From contig NC_133394.1 of assembly GCF_047511655.1 (NCBI RefSeq), positions 108,086,343 to 108,150,342 on the forward strand: 64,000 bases of DNA, written 5' to 3'. The notes below the pieces were generated by a model, which searched no databases, had not been told where the DNA came from, and saw nothing but the letters and a program-made list of their open reading frames with translations. Shown one piece after another: positions 1 to 12,200 of the stretch; within the stretch, counting starts at the first letter, position 1; each line of letters begins with the position of its first letter. The position numbers and the translations under genes were made by a program. This stretch comes from Castor canadensis (taxonomy: Eukaryota > Chordata > Mammalia > Rodentia > Castoridae).

Positions 1-1263
1 CCTAACCTTGCTCAGAATGATGTTCTCCAGTTCCATTCATTTACTTGCAAATGGTAAGATTTCATTCTTCTTCATGGCTGAGTAAAATTCCACAGTATAT
101 AAACACCACATTTTCTTAATCCATTTGTCAGGAGTGGGGCATCTTGGCTGTTTCCATAGCTTAGCTATTGTGAATAGTGTTACAATAAACATGGATGTGC
201 AGGTGCCTCTGGAGTAACCTGTGTTGCATTCCTTTTCGTATATCCCCAGGAGTGGGATTGCTGGATCATGTGGCAGATTGATGTTTAGATTTTTAAGAAG
301 CCTCCAAATTATTTTCAAGAGTGGTTGCACTAGTTTTCATTCCTCAGCAGTGTATGAGGGTCCCTTTTTCCCCACATCCTCACCAACACCTGTTGGTGGT
401 GTTTTTAATGATAGCTATTCTAACAGGATTGAGGTGGAATCTTAGTGTGGTTTTGATTTGCATTTTCTTTATGGCTAGAGATGGTGAGCATTTTTTCATG
501 TTTTTTGGCCATTTGAATTTCTTCTTTTGAAAAGGTTCTGTTTAGTTCAGTTGCCCATTTCTTTATTGGTTTATTGATTTTGGGAGAGTTTAGTTTTTTG
601 AGTTCCCCGTATATTCCGGTTATCAGTCCTTTGTCTGATGTATAGCTGACAAACATTTTCTCCCACTCTGTGGGTGGTCTCTTCAGCTTAGAGATCATTT
701 CTTTTGTTGTGTATAGAAAAGCTAATGATTTTTGTAAGTTGATTTTGTATCCTGCCACCTAACTATAGCTGTTTATAGTGTCTAGGAGTTTTTGGGTAAA
801 GTTTTTTGAGTCTTTAAGGTATAGGATCATGTCATCTGCAAATAGGAATATTGTGACAGTTTCTTTACCTATTTGTATTCTTTTTATTTCTTCTTCTTAC
901 CTAATTGCTCTGGCTAGGAATTCCAGGACTATGTTGAATAGAAGAGGGATAGTGGGCACCCTTGTCACATCCCTAATTTTAGGAGAAATGGTTTCAGTTT
1001 TTCTCCATTAAGTATGATGTTGGCTCTAGGTTTGTCATATATAGCCTTTTCAATGTTGAGGTACATTCCTTCTATTTTTAGTTTTCTTAGAGCTTTTATC
1101 ATGAAGTGGTGTTGGATCTTATCAAAGGTTTTTTTCTGCATCCATTGAGATGATCAGGTGGTTTTTGTATTTGCTTCTATTAATGTGCTGTATTACATTT
1201 ATAGATTTGCATATGTTGAACCACCCCTGAATGTCTGGGATGAAGCCTACTTGGTCATGGTGT
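1..1263 (-). mobile_element. L1 LINE fragment, ORF2 C-terminal half, internally deleted
   Basis: The minus strand encodes the C-terminal part of L1 ORF2p. It has the Cys-rich tail region and the block reading [20 protein letters not shown], shared with the other L1 copies here. The element runs off the left edge, so its 3'UTR is not visible. Near 705-714 the sequence jumps from the '[13 protein letters not shown]' region straight to reverse-transcriptase (RT) sequence reading [15 protein letters not shown], so roughly 0.8-0.9 kb of the RT-to-C-terminal connector is missing compared with the copy at 23518-27338. Frames are broken by stops. Similarity fades near 1263, giving a 5'-truncated element. 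The wording near position 20 ('gagcaagg' on the minus strand) resembles the type II copies rather than type I. Confidence 0.93.
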
Positions 1264-1368
1264 TCATTCTCTCTGAAACTACACTGTATATCCTCAATGA
1301 CTAAATAGTCAATGTTTGTATGAATTTTGACACCACCATTAGAGTTTTTAAAAAGTTCTGGAAGCCAC

Positions 1369-1444
1369 CTTTTTTATTTGAAGATCTAGGGTTTGAACTT
1401 CAGGCTTCAGCACTCTACCATCAGTCATACCTCTAGCCCATTTT
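1369..1444 (-). mobile_element. tRNA-like SINE fragment (antisense)
   Basis: Read on the minus strand this is a diverged copy of the tRNA-derived SINE tail found elsewhere in the window: a gggctagaggtatg-like start, a tagagtgctga-like box and a gttcaaaccc-like B box. It is short and degraded, and I see no TSD. Confidence 0.6.
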
Positions 1445-2109
1445 CCTCCGGTTATTTTGGAGATAAAGTTTACCTTTTTACCAGGCAAACATGAATCTCT
1501 TATTTTGTGCTCCCACAACACTCAGCTTTTATCTATTGAGATGGGATCTCTAAACTTTTTTTGATATGTTATCAATATATGAAAACTAATATCAGTTTGA
1601 TGAGAAAAACAGACAGTACTTTCTGCCATGAAAGGATTTAGATAGAATGACAGGGTTTGAAAAGCCAAAAGGAATTTAAGAAACAATCTTGCTAAACACA
1701 AGGTAATCAATAACTAAAGAGTAGAAAAGAAGTAGGATAAAAAACAAGATCATTAAAGTGGAAGTTTTTAAGTAGCCTTTATATGATATAAAATGCTTAC
1801 AAACACATATGAACAAAAAAGACTATTGAGCAAGAATGCATACAACATAAAATTAAGTATGGTGGCCTAAAATTTAATTATTTCAATTAAAACCTGAATC
1901 AGCAATAAGAAAAAATAGATTAAGGAATAAATATGGTAATTCTTTCTAGTTTCAAAACTTTAAAATATTAATTATTTACTTTTGCCCTTTAAAATAGGTT
2001 CCCAGTGGTCCTATACTGTTTTATCACAAACTTTGAAGCATGTTTGCTATGGAACAACAATTAATATTCCAGCACTCAAACACTTTTCACAGAGCAATTC
2101 CTCCCCACT
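1445..2109. other. Low-copy AT-rich DNA, nothing recognised
   Basis: I see no open frame with family resemblance, no RNA gene and no clear repeat here. The 62-codon minus-strand frame at 1522-1710 is the size expected by chance. Confidence 0.5.
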
Positions 2110-2461
2110 TCTGTACTGATTACTTTATTAATCTGGCTTCTCCAGAAAAAGAGAATAAATAAGATATAAATTCACGGATAAAAGAATTAATATGGGAATT
2201 TGATCATGTGATTATAAAGGCTGAGAAGTTCTGTGATAAGTTCTTCACAAGTTGGAGGTTTAGGAAAGTTGGTGGTGTAATTTTTTCTGATTCTGAAGAC
2301 TGGGAAAAACAGGGAAGCTGATATGTAAACTCCCACATCATAGCTGAAGGTCTGAGAATGGGGTGGGAGGGAGGGATGTTGGTATAAATTCTGGAGTCTG
2401 AAGACCAAAGAATCAGGAGCTGTGAAGTTCAAGAGAAGAAGAAGATGGATGTCCTAGCTCA
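2110..2461 (+). repeat. Ancient LTR-like interspersed repeat, left part
   Basis: The order of blocks (a cttctccaga box, then gaggctgagaag, then 'gaagatggatgtcc') matches a mammal-wide LTR-like repeat I recognise in outline but cannot name with certainty. A second, poorer copy starts at 56806. The element resumes at 2957 after an L1 insertion, where 'tttactcagtctactcaatcaaatgc' and an 'aaattaatcatca'-like end fit the right half of the same family. Confidence 0.5.
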
Positions 2462-2474
2462 AGAAGAGAGAGCA

Positions 2475-2943
2475 CTTTGATCACATGATAAAGTGAGAGC
2501 ACACAAGGAAGGTATGAGGATAGGTAAGACACCCAACAAACTAGAGAGCATTTGTTGCCTTTGATGCAGAGAAACTAAAGCAGATACTTTAAAGCAACTG
2601 AGGCCAACAGGAGAAGGGGGCCAGGAACTAGAGAAAAGGTTAGTTCAAGAAGAATTAACCTAGAAGGTAACACACATGTACAAGAAAGCAATGTGAGTCC
2701 AATCCCTGTGTAGCTATCCTTATCTCAACTAGCAAAGACCCTTGTTCCTTCCTATTATTGCTTATACTCTCTCTTCAACAAAATTAGAGATAAGGGCTGG
2801 TAGCGAGGGGTAAGGGGGGTAAGGGAGGGAGTGCGGGAGGGTAAGGGAAGGTTCAGGGGGTGGAAGGGGAGAGAAATGACCCAAACATTGTATCCACATA
2901 TGAATAAAATAAACATTTTTTTAAAAATCAAAAAAAAAAAACC
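2475..2943 (+). mobile_element. 5'-truncated L1 insertion (type I 3'UTR only)
   Basis: This is a short L1 made only of the 3'UTR: the actaaagcagata block, the aaccttttctctag-type block in sense orientation, the G-rich polypurine block at about 2797-2872, and an A-rich tail ending near 2943. It is bounded by a perfect 13-bp direct repeat, agaagagagagca, at 2462-2474 and 2944-2956. That is the expected TSD of L1 target-primed reverse transcription. It sits inside the ancient repeat at 2110-3168. Confidence 0.95.
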
Positions 2944-2956
2944 AGAAGAGAGAGCA

Positions 2957-3168
2957 AACTCATCCTCCATATGCACTTTTACTTTATCTAGGCGGCCCCT
3001 AAGGATGGGACTATACCCTCTTGCATTAGTTTTTACTCAGTCTACTCAATCAAATGCCTTTTCCTGCTGTAATGACCCTCTAGCACATTCTCCTTTTTTC
3101 AGCCAGCTATCTTATCAGTGCATTGCTTAATTTAGTCAAATTCACACATGAAATTAATCATCATACTA
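2957..3168 (+). repeat. Ancient LTR-like interspersed repeat, right part
   Basis: This continues the element at 2110-2461 on the other side of the L1 insertion. The block tttactcagtctactcaat and the terminal 'acacatgaaattaatcatca'-type end fit the right half of that family. Family name uncertain. Confidence 0.5.
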
Positions 3169-3559
3169 TCCAGTACACATTTTGGCATATGTTGTTTTCT
3201 CACCTATTTTTCCAATAATTATGTAAGTAATTAAAATATTTAATAAGTTTTTTCTGTGCTTTCAAAGTGCTAAAGGATAGTGAGAACGTAAGTGTGAATA
3301 TGAGACAATTTTAATGTGCAAAATGTCATTATCATAACTCAAAATTATCAAAAATAACATTGATGGAGGAAAAGTTAAGAAATATAATGAAACAAAATAG
3401 TTTCAGAGACATAAAATCAGTTGTATCACAAAATAGATTTTAAGCTCCTTTGTGAAAACACCCATGAAATATATAACCATTTAACCATTTGAAAGGATTA
3501 AAGATAACGTGAAAACACAGCATAAATAACATAAACAGAAATAGTAAAATATGTTAAAT
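3169..3559. other. Low-copy AT-rich DNA, nothing recognised
   Basis: No gene-like open frame and no repeat that I can name. Flanked by the ancient repeat on the left and old L1M 5' sequence on the right. Confidence 0.5.
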
Positions 3560-4884
3560 TTTCAATAAAGGATTCTGGGAAGATAGTAGAGTAAGACCTA
3601 CCAGGAGTCTATTTCCTCACCAGAAGAAAACTAGCACATTGGAATTCTAGAATCTACTGAAGATGCGATTTGCTGGAAATGGCTTGGATGGTAAATTGGT
3701 TCAACGTTAGCTTTTGGCACAGCTTTAGCTTCTGGCACAACAGCAGATTTCCATCCTCTAACACCTGCCCCAAGGGAAGCAGCTTTGAATACATTCTGAG
3801 TACAGTTTAGATGTAGCATGCAGAAGACAGCCTTGGCACAAAATACTCATCCTCCAAAAATCAGGTACCTGTCTTTAATCACTATTTTCTGCTTGTGATC
3901 ACAGAGGTACAGACCAAGTAGTAGGTAGTCATTGATGTTGCACCTCCCTATATTTTTGAAAACGCCTCCCTCTCTTAAGTGGCAAACAGGGTATGTAAAG
4001 GAACAAAAATCTTTAACCATTGTCTTTGTTTTTATCCCTTTATGGGCCAGACACTAAAGATAAAGACATTCAAAAGCAAATGTATATATAGAAAAACTTA
4101 TGACATCACATGACCAGGGAAAGTCACAGAATCAAAAACTAATAGAGATGAATTCAAATTTAAACTTCAGGCTGATCCTTAGCACAAAGATTATAAAAGT
4201 TGAAAAAAAATTAAAACTGACAAATTCTGGAGATGAAGGAGAATCTGATTTTCAGAGTTACCACATTAAATTCCAGTGTTCAGTTTCAACAGCAACAAAT
4301 AAATGAAGCAAAAAAGAAAGAGGAAAGCATAGCACATTCAAAGAAATATATTTCTTTAAAAAGCAATTTTATCTGAAACAGTCACTGAAATAGAAATTGT
4401 AGGAGATATTCTAGATCAAGTCTTAAATAAGGTTGTTGTAAAGATGTTCAAAGAGTGAAATATGTGGAGAAAAGCAAGAAAATGATGTATGAATAAAATG
4501 GAATTAATAAAGAAGTGGCTACCCTAAAAATAATCCCAAATACATTTTGGAAAGTTGAATAACTGATAAAAAAATTTACTAGGGGAATTCAAAGGCAGGA
4601 AGAAAAAAATCAATGAATATGAAGTTAAAATAGTGGAATTATAGATTTCTGAGAAACAGAAGAAATAAGACTGAAGAACAGTGAACAGAGCTTAACAGAC
4701 CTGTAGGACATTGTCAAGTAGGCAAATGTACACATTGTGGGAATTCCATGAGGAAAAGAAAAATCATAAATGATTATTTGAAGAAATAATGGCTGCAAGT
4801 CCTAAACTTGTTATATTATATCTGGGTAAATCTTTAAGGAGTTCAGTGAGATGAACTGAAGACATCCAAGACAGACACATTTTA
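3560..4884 (+). mobile_element. Old L1M-type element, 5'UTR and ORF1 region (degraded)
   Basis: This diverged plus-strand L1 starts with a gggaagatagtagagtaaga-like version of the usual L1 5' end, then 5'UTR and ORF1-derived sequence full of stops. From about 4790 it matches the ORF1 C-terminal RNA-binding region of old mammalian L1M/HAL1-type elements. It is cut at 4884 by a younger L1 and resumes at 5593 mid-sentence: the TSD acagacacatttta falls inside the ORF1 text. No coding capacity remains. The subfamily would need a consensus alignment. Confidence 0.7.
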
Positions 4885-5592
4885 TTTTATTTTTTTTTCT
4901 GTTTTTTCTACTTAGTTCTCTTGTTATATATTTTATCTCTTTTTTGTTTTTTATTCATATGTGCATACAAGGCTTGGGTCATTTCTCCACCATGCCCCCA
5001 CCCCCTCCCTTATCACCCACTGCCTCAATACCCAGCAGAAACTATTTTGCCCTTATTTCTAATTTCTAATTTTGTTGTAGAGAGAGTATAAGCAATAATA
5101 GGAAGGAACAAGGGTTTTTGCTGGTTTAGATAAGGATAGCTATACAGGGCATTGACTCACATTGATTTCCTGTGCGTGTGTGTTATCTTCTATGTTAATT
5201 CTTTTTGATCTAATCTTTTCTCTAGTTCCTGGTCCCCTTTTCCTATTGGCCTCAGTTGCTTTTAAGGTATCTGCTTTAGTTTCTCTGCGTTAAGGGCAAC
5301 AAATGCTAGCTAGTTTTTTAGGTGTCTTACCTATCCTCACCCCTCCCTTGTGTGCTCTCGCTTTTATCATGTGCTCAAAGTCCAATCCCCTTGTTGTGTT
5401 TGCCCTTGATCTAATGTCCACATATGAGGGAGAACATACGATTTTTGGTCTTTTGGGTCAGGCTAACCTCACTCAGAATGATGTTCTCCAATTCCATCCA
5501 TTTGCCAGCGAATGATAATATTTCATTCTTCTTCATGGCTGCATTAAATTCCATAGTGTATAAATACCACATTTTCTTAATCCATTCTCAAA
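4885..5592 (-). mobile_element. 5'-truncated L1 insertion (type I), antisense
   Basis: A young L1 on the minus strand holding the last ~35 codons of ORF2 and a complete type I 3'UTR, including the polypurine block (C-rich on the plus strand, about 4987-5033) and a long impure poly-A tail (T-rich, about 4885-4960). A perfect 14-bp TSD, acagacacatttta, lies at 4871-4884 and 5593-5606. It interrupts an old L1M element in the opposite orientation. Confidence 0.96.
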
Positions 5593-6640
5593 ACAGACAC
5601 ATTTTAATCAAACTTTAGAAAGTGAAGGAAACAAGGAATCATGAAGCAACAAGAGAAATGATTTGCAACATACATGGGATCACTAATAGGTTTGTCATTG
5701 GAAATATTGGAGGCCAGTAGCAGTGGGAGGATATGTCTAAAGTTGTGAACCAAAAGGAAATAAACCCTGCAAACCAACAATCCTATATCTGTCTAAAACT
5801 ATTTTTCAAAAGTGAGAGAGGAGTTGTAACATTCTCAGATAAACAAAAGCTGAGGAATCATATTGCCCCTAGACCAATACTGCATGATATGATCAAGAGA
5901 GTTCTGAAGTGTGAAATAAGAGGACAGTGGACAAGAACGTGAAGCCATGTGGAGAAGAAAATCACCTTAATCAAGATAAATATGTGGGTAATCATAAATG
6001 CTAATTTTATTATAACTCTATGGTATAAGAGATTATATTATTGTAACTTTTGGTTTGAGAACATTTTGTTCCCAACATAATTTGAAGGACTAAAGCATTT
6101 AAAAGAGCTACTGCATACTTTTAGATATACAATGCATAAAGATGTAATTTTGTGAGCTTAATATAAAAAAATGCAGGAATGGAGCTGTAAATGACCAGAG
6201 CTTTGAATACTCTTGAAACAAGGCAGGCAGAAATTCAACTTATGGTATCATAACCTGAGTAGGATAAATGAGTTCCCCATGGAAATCAAAACAAAATATA
6301 GCTACAGAATATGAACAAAAGAAATGTCAAAGACATTTAAACTTTTTGCTACCAAAAACTTAACTAAACATGAAAGAAAGCATAATTTCAGGAAATGAGA
6401 GATAAAAGAGTGACAAGAAATATAGACAATAAGAAAATGACAAATGTTCCCATATTGGTAATCAGTTTAAATGTATATGGATTAAATTATTTAATAAAAC
6501 AATAGAGATAGATAACATGTGATTCAACTATAGACTGTATACCAGAGATTGATTTTAGACCCAAGGACGCAAATACATTGAGCATGTAAAGATCATAAAT
6601 AATTATCCATGCACATAGGAACACTCAAAAAAGCAGTTGT
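5593..6640 (+). mobile_element. Old L1M-type element, end of ORF1 to start of ORF2
   Basis: This continues the element at 3560-4884. It reads through the ORF1 C-terminal domain (the 'ggaggccagtagcagtggga' and 'cagataaacaaaagctgagg' blocks), a long ORF1-ORF2 spacer typical of old L1M elements, and the first part of the ORF2 endonuclease domain around 6470-6560. Many stops and indels show long decay. It ends where a MaLR LTR begins. Confidence 0.75.
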
Positions 6641-6652
6641 GTTCCTATAAGT

Positions 6653-7179
6653 TGCTATTATTTTATGTTTTGCCCCAAAGGTTCATGTCACAAATGTGGC
6701 ACTGTGGAGGTGGTGATTTTTTTTTTCAGTGCCAGGGATCAAACCCAAGTCCTTGTACATGCTAGGCAAGCACTACACCACTGAGCTACATCCCCAGATC
6801 CTTGATGGTGACATTTTCTAAGAGATGGGGATTAATTAAAGGTAATTGGGCAATTAGGCAAGTACCTTTGGAAGGGGTTAATGTAGTTCTAATGGTTCCT
6901 TTATTAGTTTCCCAAGTGAGTGGGTTGTTAATAAATAGGGAAACCCTGGCCCTCAAATCCCTCTTGTTCTCTTTCACCATATGATTCTCCTTTCTTCTCA
7001 TAGTGATGTCTGATGTTAACCACTATGTTGCGATGTCAGAAGGATATCACCAGAGGCTGAACTAATGGGCTGAATTTCTCTTCAACTTTTGGACTCCAAA
7101 ACTGTGAACTAAATAAACATCATTTACTTTTATCACCCAGCCTCATTTTGGCTTAACAGTAAAAAAATGGACTAAGATA
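6653..7179 (+). mobile_element. MaLR (ERVL-type) solitary LTR
   Basis: The sequence runs from a ttgccccaaaggttcatgt-like 5' block through a loose middle to a 3' end reading ccaaaactgtgaact, aaataaacatc, and aatggactaaga. These blocks, in this order, are characteristic of mammalian apparent LTR retrotransposon (MaLR) LTRs; the aataaa is the LTR polyadenylation signal. An ID SINE sits inside it at 6717-6797. No retroviral genes are attached. The subfamily (MLT1/MST/ORR-like) cannot be fixed by eye. Confidence 0.75.
6717..6797 (-). mobile_element. ID-type SINE (antisense) inside MaLR LTR
   Basis: On the minus strand it reads ctggggatgtagctcagtgg, a tRNA-Ala-like A box, then cttgcctagcatg and a gggtttgatccctgg B box, ending in a poly-A tail (T-run at 6717-6726). 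This is the standard rodent ID element layout. A clear adjacent TSD is not visible. Confidence 0.9.
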
Positions 7180-7189
7180 GATGACTACC

Positions 7190-8142
7190 CTACCATCAGA
7201 CAAAATGTGTCTTAAAATTGTGCATCAAAAGACACTCTCAAGGGAGTACAAAGGTAACTAATAGAATGAAAGGAAATATTTGCAAATAATATATTTGATT
7301 ATGGATTCATATTGAGAAGATAGGGAAGGCTCAACATTACAACAAATCCTCATAACATGATTCAAAAATGGGTAACATACTCAAATAGACACGTCTTCCA
7401 AGAAGACATACAAACAGCCAATAAGCACATGAAAAATACTTGACATCACAAAATTATGAGATATTACCTCACACCCATGAGGATGGTTGTTATAAAAATA
7501 GAACATAGCAAGTGTTTTTGTGGATGTAGAGAAACCAAGATGCTTATTGAGTCAATGGGGGTCTAGAATGTTATAGCTATTGTAGAAAACAACTCTACAG
7601 TTACCGATCCAGCATTCCCACTCCTGAGGATATACTTAAAATAGCTGATCATCTTTTTGAGATATTTGTGCACTCATGTTTATAGCAACATTAATCATAA
7701 TAACTAAAATGTCAAACAACCTGAATGTCCACTGACTGATGAATGGGTAAGCAAAATGTGGTATATATGTATGATGAAATATTATTACACCTTTAAAAAG
7801 AAAGGAACTTCTGACATGTTACAATGTGAATGAGTCTTTGGACATTATACCAAAAGAAATAAGTCAGTCACAAAATGCATTTATTGTATGAGTCCATTTG
7901 TATGAAGTATGTAGAGTACTTAAAATTGTGACAGTAGAAAGAAATGGAGGGAAATGGAAATGGAGAGTTACCGTTTAATAGGTGTGGAATTTTTAACAAG
8001 ATGACAAATGCTGTACTGAGTCAGGATGGTGCTGGTTACACAGCATTATGAATGCATTTATTGTATTGGACTTACATTTAACAATGGTTAAAATGTTAAA
8101 TTTGATGTTATATGTACTGTACCTCAATAAAAATAAAACGTG
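7190..8142 (+). mobile_element. Old L1M-type element, ORF2 C-terminus and 3'UTR
   Basis: Diverged L1 sequence begins around tgtgcatcaaaagacactct and continues through the ORF2 C-terminal region (cacacccatgaggatgg, then the attcccactcctgaggatat block). The 3'UTR ends in atggttaaaatgttaaat and a cctcaataaaaataaa tail, the usual 3' end of old L1MA/L1MB-like elements. It could be the far end of the element at 3560-6640 with the middle lost, or a separate insertion. Confidence 0.8.
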
Positions 8143-8221
8143 AGAATTTTTTTGTAAAATAAGTGAATATAAGATTCAACTTAATGCTACAGCATTAAAC
8201 ATTTTTGACATACAGTTTTTT

Positions 8222-8545
8222 CTTAGTGCATTTCTCAGTACATTTGAGGTTGGAAACCATGGCACTCAAGTGACTAAAACTTGAGCCACACCTGCAGCCC
8301 TTTTTGCTATAGGTTATTTTTTCAGATAGGGCCTCACATTTTTGCCCTGACTGACCTCAGACTGCCATCCTCTAACCCATATCTCCAGTCTGTCTGGGAT
8401 TATAGATATGTACGACTTTGCCCATTTTGTTTGTTGAGATACAGTCTTTCTAACTTTTAGTCTGGGCTGACTTCAAACCACAGGCCCTCTGATTTCTGCC
8501 TCCCAAATTGCTGGGATTTCAGGAATAAGATACTGTGTCTGGAAT
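8222..8545 (-). mobile_element. Composite tRNA-like/7SL-like SINE (antisense)
   Basis: On the plus strand the tRNA-like block (cttgagccacacctgcagcc) comes first, followed by two 7SL/Alu-like antisense blocks: gggcctcacatttttgccct, ctgggattatagatatg, and again cctcccaaattgctgggatt. The element is old and diverged. The same composite recurs antisense at 40535 and in sense at 28905 and 50962. Confidence 0.75.
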
Positions 8546-9120
8546 AATCCATTGTTTAATTATCATACTGAATTACAGTTTATGCACTAAAGTATAGGCA
8601 TCCTGTCACAGAAGCAAAAACAGAAAAAAAAGTCAAAATAATCTTCCAAAAATAAAATTCAGATTTTATTTAGTTTTTGAAAATATACTACCTGTTGTTG
8701 CTGTTTTATTGTATTTTCTTCCAAAAAATATTCATTTATATGCTTCAACATGCATATATTCATATATATATGCATACATACTTACATATCCCTTTTGAAA
8801 ATAAAATTAATATGCACTGTATATATAGTTGGTAGTTAGCTTCCTTTACTTACTATTATCTCATGAACAATATAAGTTTCAAAAGAAGCTTTTAAAATAA
8901 GTATATGATGGAATATTATGTATCTCCAATCTAATATTTGGAATACACTATTTTTTGCCAGAAACACTTTTTTTTGAAAAGAGGTGAAGTTCTAAAATAC
9001 AAGAGCTGTCTTGTATTATATTGCACTCATTTAACAGTGCTGACATGCAAGCAGGCATTAAACTTCAAAATTATCAAACTTGCACCCAACTTTTTTACAC
9101 ATAGGCATATGAACAAAACT

Positions 9121-9200
9121 GCACTTGCTTGTCTAGCAAACAGGCAGCCCTAAATTCAAACCCCAGTATTGCCAAAAAATTACAAACAAAAAATAAAAAC
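9121..9200 (+). mobile_element. SINE 3' tail fragment
   Basis: The string cttgcttgtctagcaaacag followed by aaattcaaaccccagtattg and an A-rich tail matches the tRNA-like 3' part of the local SINE family. The head is missing or unrecognisable. Confidence 0.6.
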
Positions 9201-12200
9201 ATAGACAGTCATCCCTCATTATCCATGAGATACTAGGTATAGGACTTCTCATAGTTTCCAGTGAACATTCCTAGTTTAATGGCTGCATTCTTTTATTTTC
9301 CCATTCCAATAAAAATATTCTTTATCACATATCTTCTGTGCATTTTATAAGAATGATTGTTTGAATGGTGAAATTATGTTATTTTATAAAAATCTGCCTG
9401 ACAAAGAAGAAATTGCTGTAGATGTAGTTGAAAATACATCTAAAATATGAAAATATCTTAGTTTTACTGAATGGACAAAGGATAGGAATCATTTGCAAAT
9501 GTTTTGTGCCCATCTGTCTAGTGTCCTCTCCTAACTCTCCTCTGTTTTACCATGTGTCATTCCTGGGTTAATACTGCCACAACAGAAAGAGACTAAAACA
9601 CAAAGTGTATGGATGTTATTCGTAAATAAGTATTGAGTAAAAAAGATAGAGGTACAAAATGACATTTCCCTTTATTCTTTCTAGTAATAAGGGAATGAAG
9701 TAGTAACATATATTACATCATAAATCATTTTGGACAAAATTGTCTTATAGAATGCAAACAGAGCACATTTCTTCATTTTATGTATTTTACTTTGTAATTA
9801 TACTTATTTGTTTCATATAGTTTCTTCTACTTTTTCCTTCTCTTTTACCTTAAAATATTAATGAAACTTTGGTAAACTAGGGATATTCCTAATCCTGAAT
9901 GAGTTCTCCATTAAGGTACAATTACCTAACATATACATAATGTGATATCTATTATAACATATGAAATATGTGTAGGAAATATATTTTCTGTTTCTTTTCA
10001 AGAAAAAGTTAAACAATTTAACCATATTTCAGGTTAGATGGTAGTTTCTTGTCTAGTCTGTGAATAAAATATGTTAAAATAGCATGTTAGCAAAAATGCT
10101 AAAAAAAACTTAAAGGGAAGGCAACATAACCAACATAACTTATTTTAAGTTATAATTTAGGAAATGCTGTTAAGTTTGTGTGTTTGTAAGGTTATCTTCC
10201 TTCCCCAAATGTTTAAATTTAGTATGTAATACTTTAAGCCACAGACTATTCCCTAATTTGGCACATCACTTACATTAGACACTGAATCAACTTTTCAATT
10301 GTTTTCAAACCAAACTTTCTCCTAAGAGCACAGAATGGTGATGTCAGTACTAATTCTTTATCTTTTTGGATTCATGCATGGGAGAAAACGTGTATTCAAT
10401 ATAAGCAAACAGAATATTTTCTCCAACAGAGAGGTTAGAATTATTGTCAAATGGGAAGCATCATTGTAGAAATGTCTCACAGTAATAAACTGAATTTATA
10501 AAGTCTCTTCAATACAGACCTATTGTGGATATTTGTCCACAGGTAACTGAAGAATGCAGGACAATCACAAAGTGGGACATGTCTCAAGTCCAGGTGATAG
10601 GATTACAGGCTTGAGCCATCAGTGCCTGATTACTTTTGGTCTTCATGTGATTGGATTAGAAGTGTCCCCAAATATAGCTAGATTAACTGACATTTGGTGG
10701 CTGAAATCACAGCTTTAAACCAGGACTGATTACTTCTCATTTGCAAAGTATTTCTGTGCTTTTTGAGTTTTCGTGCACTTTTAATTGCACTGATATTAAA
10801 GGTAATGTGTGTTGTGAATGTACCAGTCTGGGAAACCCATATTTATGAGGCAGGGAAGGAAGTCTGAGCCAGAAGTAAAGAAAGTGTGAATAATAAAACC
10901 CAGGTTGTCAGAAAGAGGAGAAAAACATGAGTTTACACAGATCAGTCATTTTTACCTCTTCTTTCTAAATTCCAGGGAAAAAAAAAAGAACAGAAAAGTG
11001 TTTCAACAAAATCCTACATTAAGGACTGAGCAAAAAGTTTGCTGGTTTTTAAACATATTCCAACACTGAGATAGTGTTAGGACACTCATCTATTTTGGTT
11101 CACCTAAGAGCACAGAGATATTGGTGGTACACACACAGTGGGGTCTGGGAGAGTGCATGGGATTGTGTCCAGTGAAAGAAGCAATGCACCCAGTGTCAGC
11201 CCTGGGAGGACTGTTCTCATGAAACTCAACCTCAGGGAGTAATGGGAGTGTCAGCACTCAGCAGACCTGGCAGCTGCAGTCACAGCCAGTCAGTTTTTGA
11301 TCTTATGCTTCATCTGAGACAGTCTGTGAGATCCAACATATTTAGGTGAAAGGAACATATGTCAAAGGGAGACTGATGTCCCCATACACAGTGAAGAACA
11401 GGACAAGAGAATATAAGTTATCCCTCTTGATGATGCACCATAGGCTGGTGAGGGCTGTGGGAACGGTGCTCAGAACAGTGTGCTTTTCTTTATCTGTTTT
11501 GACAGAAATGTGAATCTCACATAGATAGCTCCACCTCTTCAGGGAATTACATGTTGTGTATGGATAGCTAAATCGACTTTTTGTTACCTATCTGTGTTTT
11601 ATCACTTTTCACATAAAAAGCAGAGCTCATGTCATGTCCCTGTTTAATCTCCAGCTTCACTTTCCTGTGGTATACTTCTGTCAATAACAGTTTTTCTTTA
11701 CCTCAAGAGCTAGAACTTCTAAAGTACACATGGTAGAACTTGTTTGGTTTCTTCCAGACTGAAATCACCTTTGGGTTAGTTTTGTCTACTTCAACATCCT
11801 CATTGAGACAAAAGTATACTGACATAAAGTAATAGATAATAGTGTCCTGTATTGGATTTGAGTAATATGAGAATGCTAATCTAATTTAGGTGTGAAGAAA
11901 TTTCTGAAACATTTTTCATAGCACCTGAACAAGCTTACCCATGTTAATAAAACTACTTGAAATAAAATATTATATATTACATGCAGTTATTACCAAGTAA
12001 ACTCTGAGTATTTCAACTAGATATACCAAAACTGCATATATTTGACAATTAACAACAATACAAGACATGAACTTTCAGATAATTCCATAGGCTATATTAA
12101 ATTACATTTATACTTAATTTTAAACTAAGGTAGAATTATAGTTTGTTCTGCATAATTTTCATTCAATGTATGCTATTCTTACTCTGAGCAGAATGTTACA

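Noticed and set aside
10321..11116. 14-bp direct repeat cctaagagcacaga at 10321 and 11103 as ends of an element
   Set aside because: The interval shows no element structure or A-rich tail next to either copy; most likely coincidence or an old local duplication.
11100..11480. Possible immunoglobulin or T-cell-receptor gene segment, because of a cacagtg heptamer near 11135
   Set aside because: At 23-bp spacing there is no acaaaaacc-like nonamer, and no open V- or J-like frame with the conserved Cys or Phe-Gly motif.
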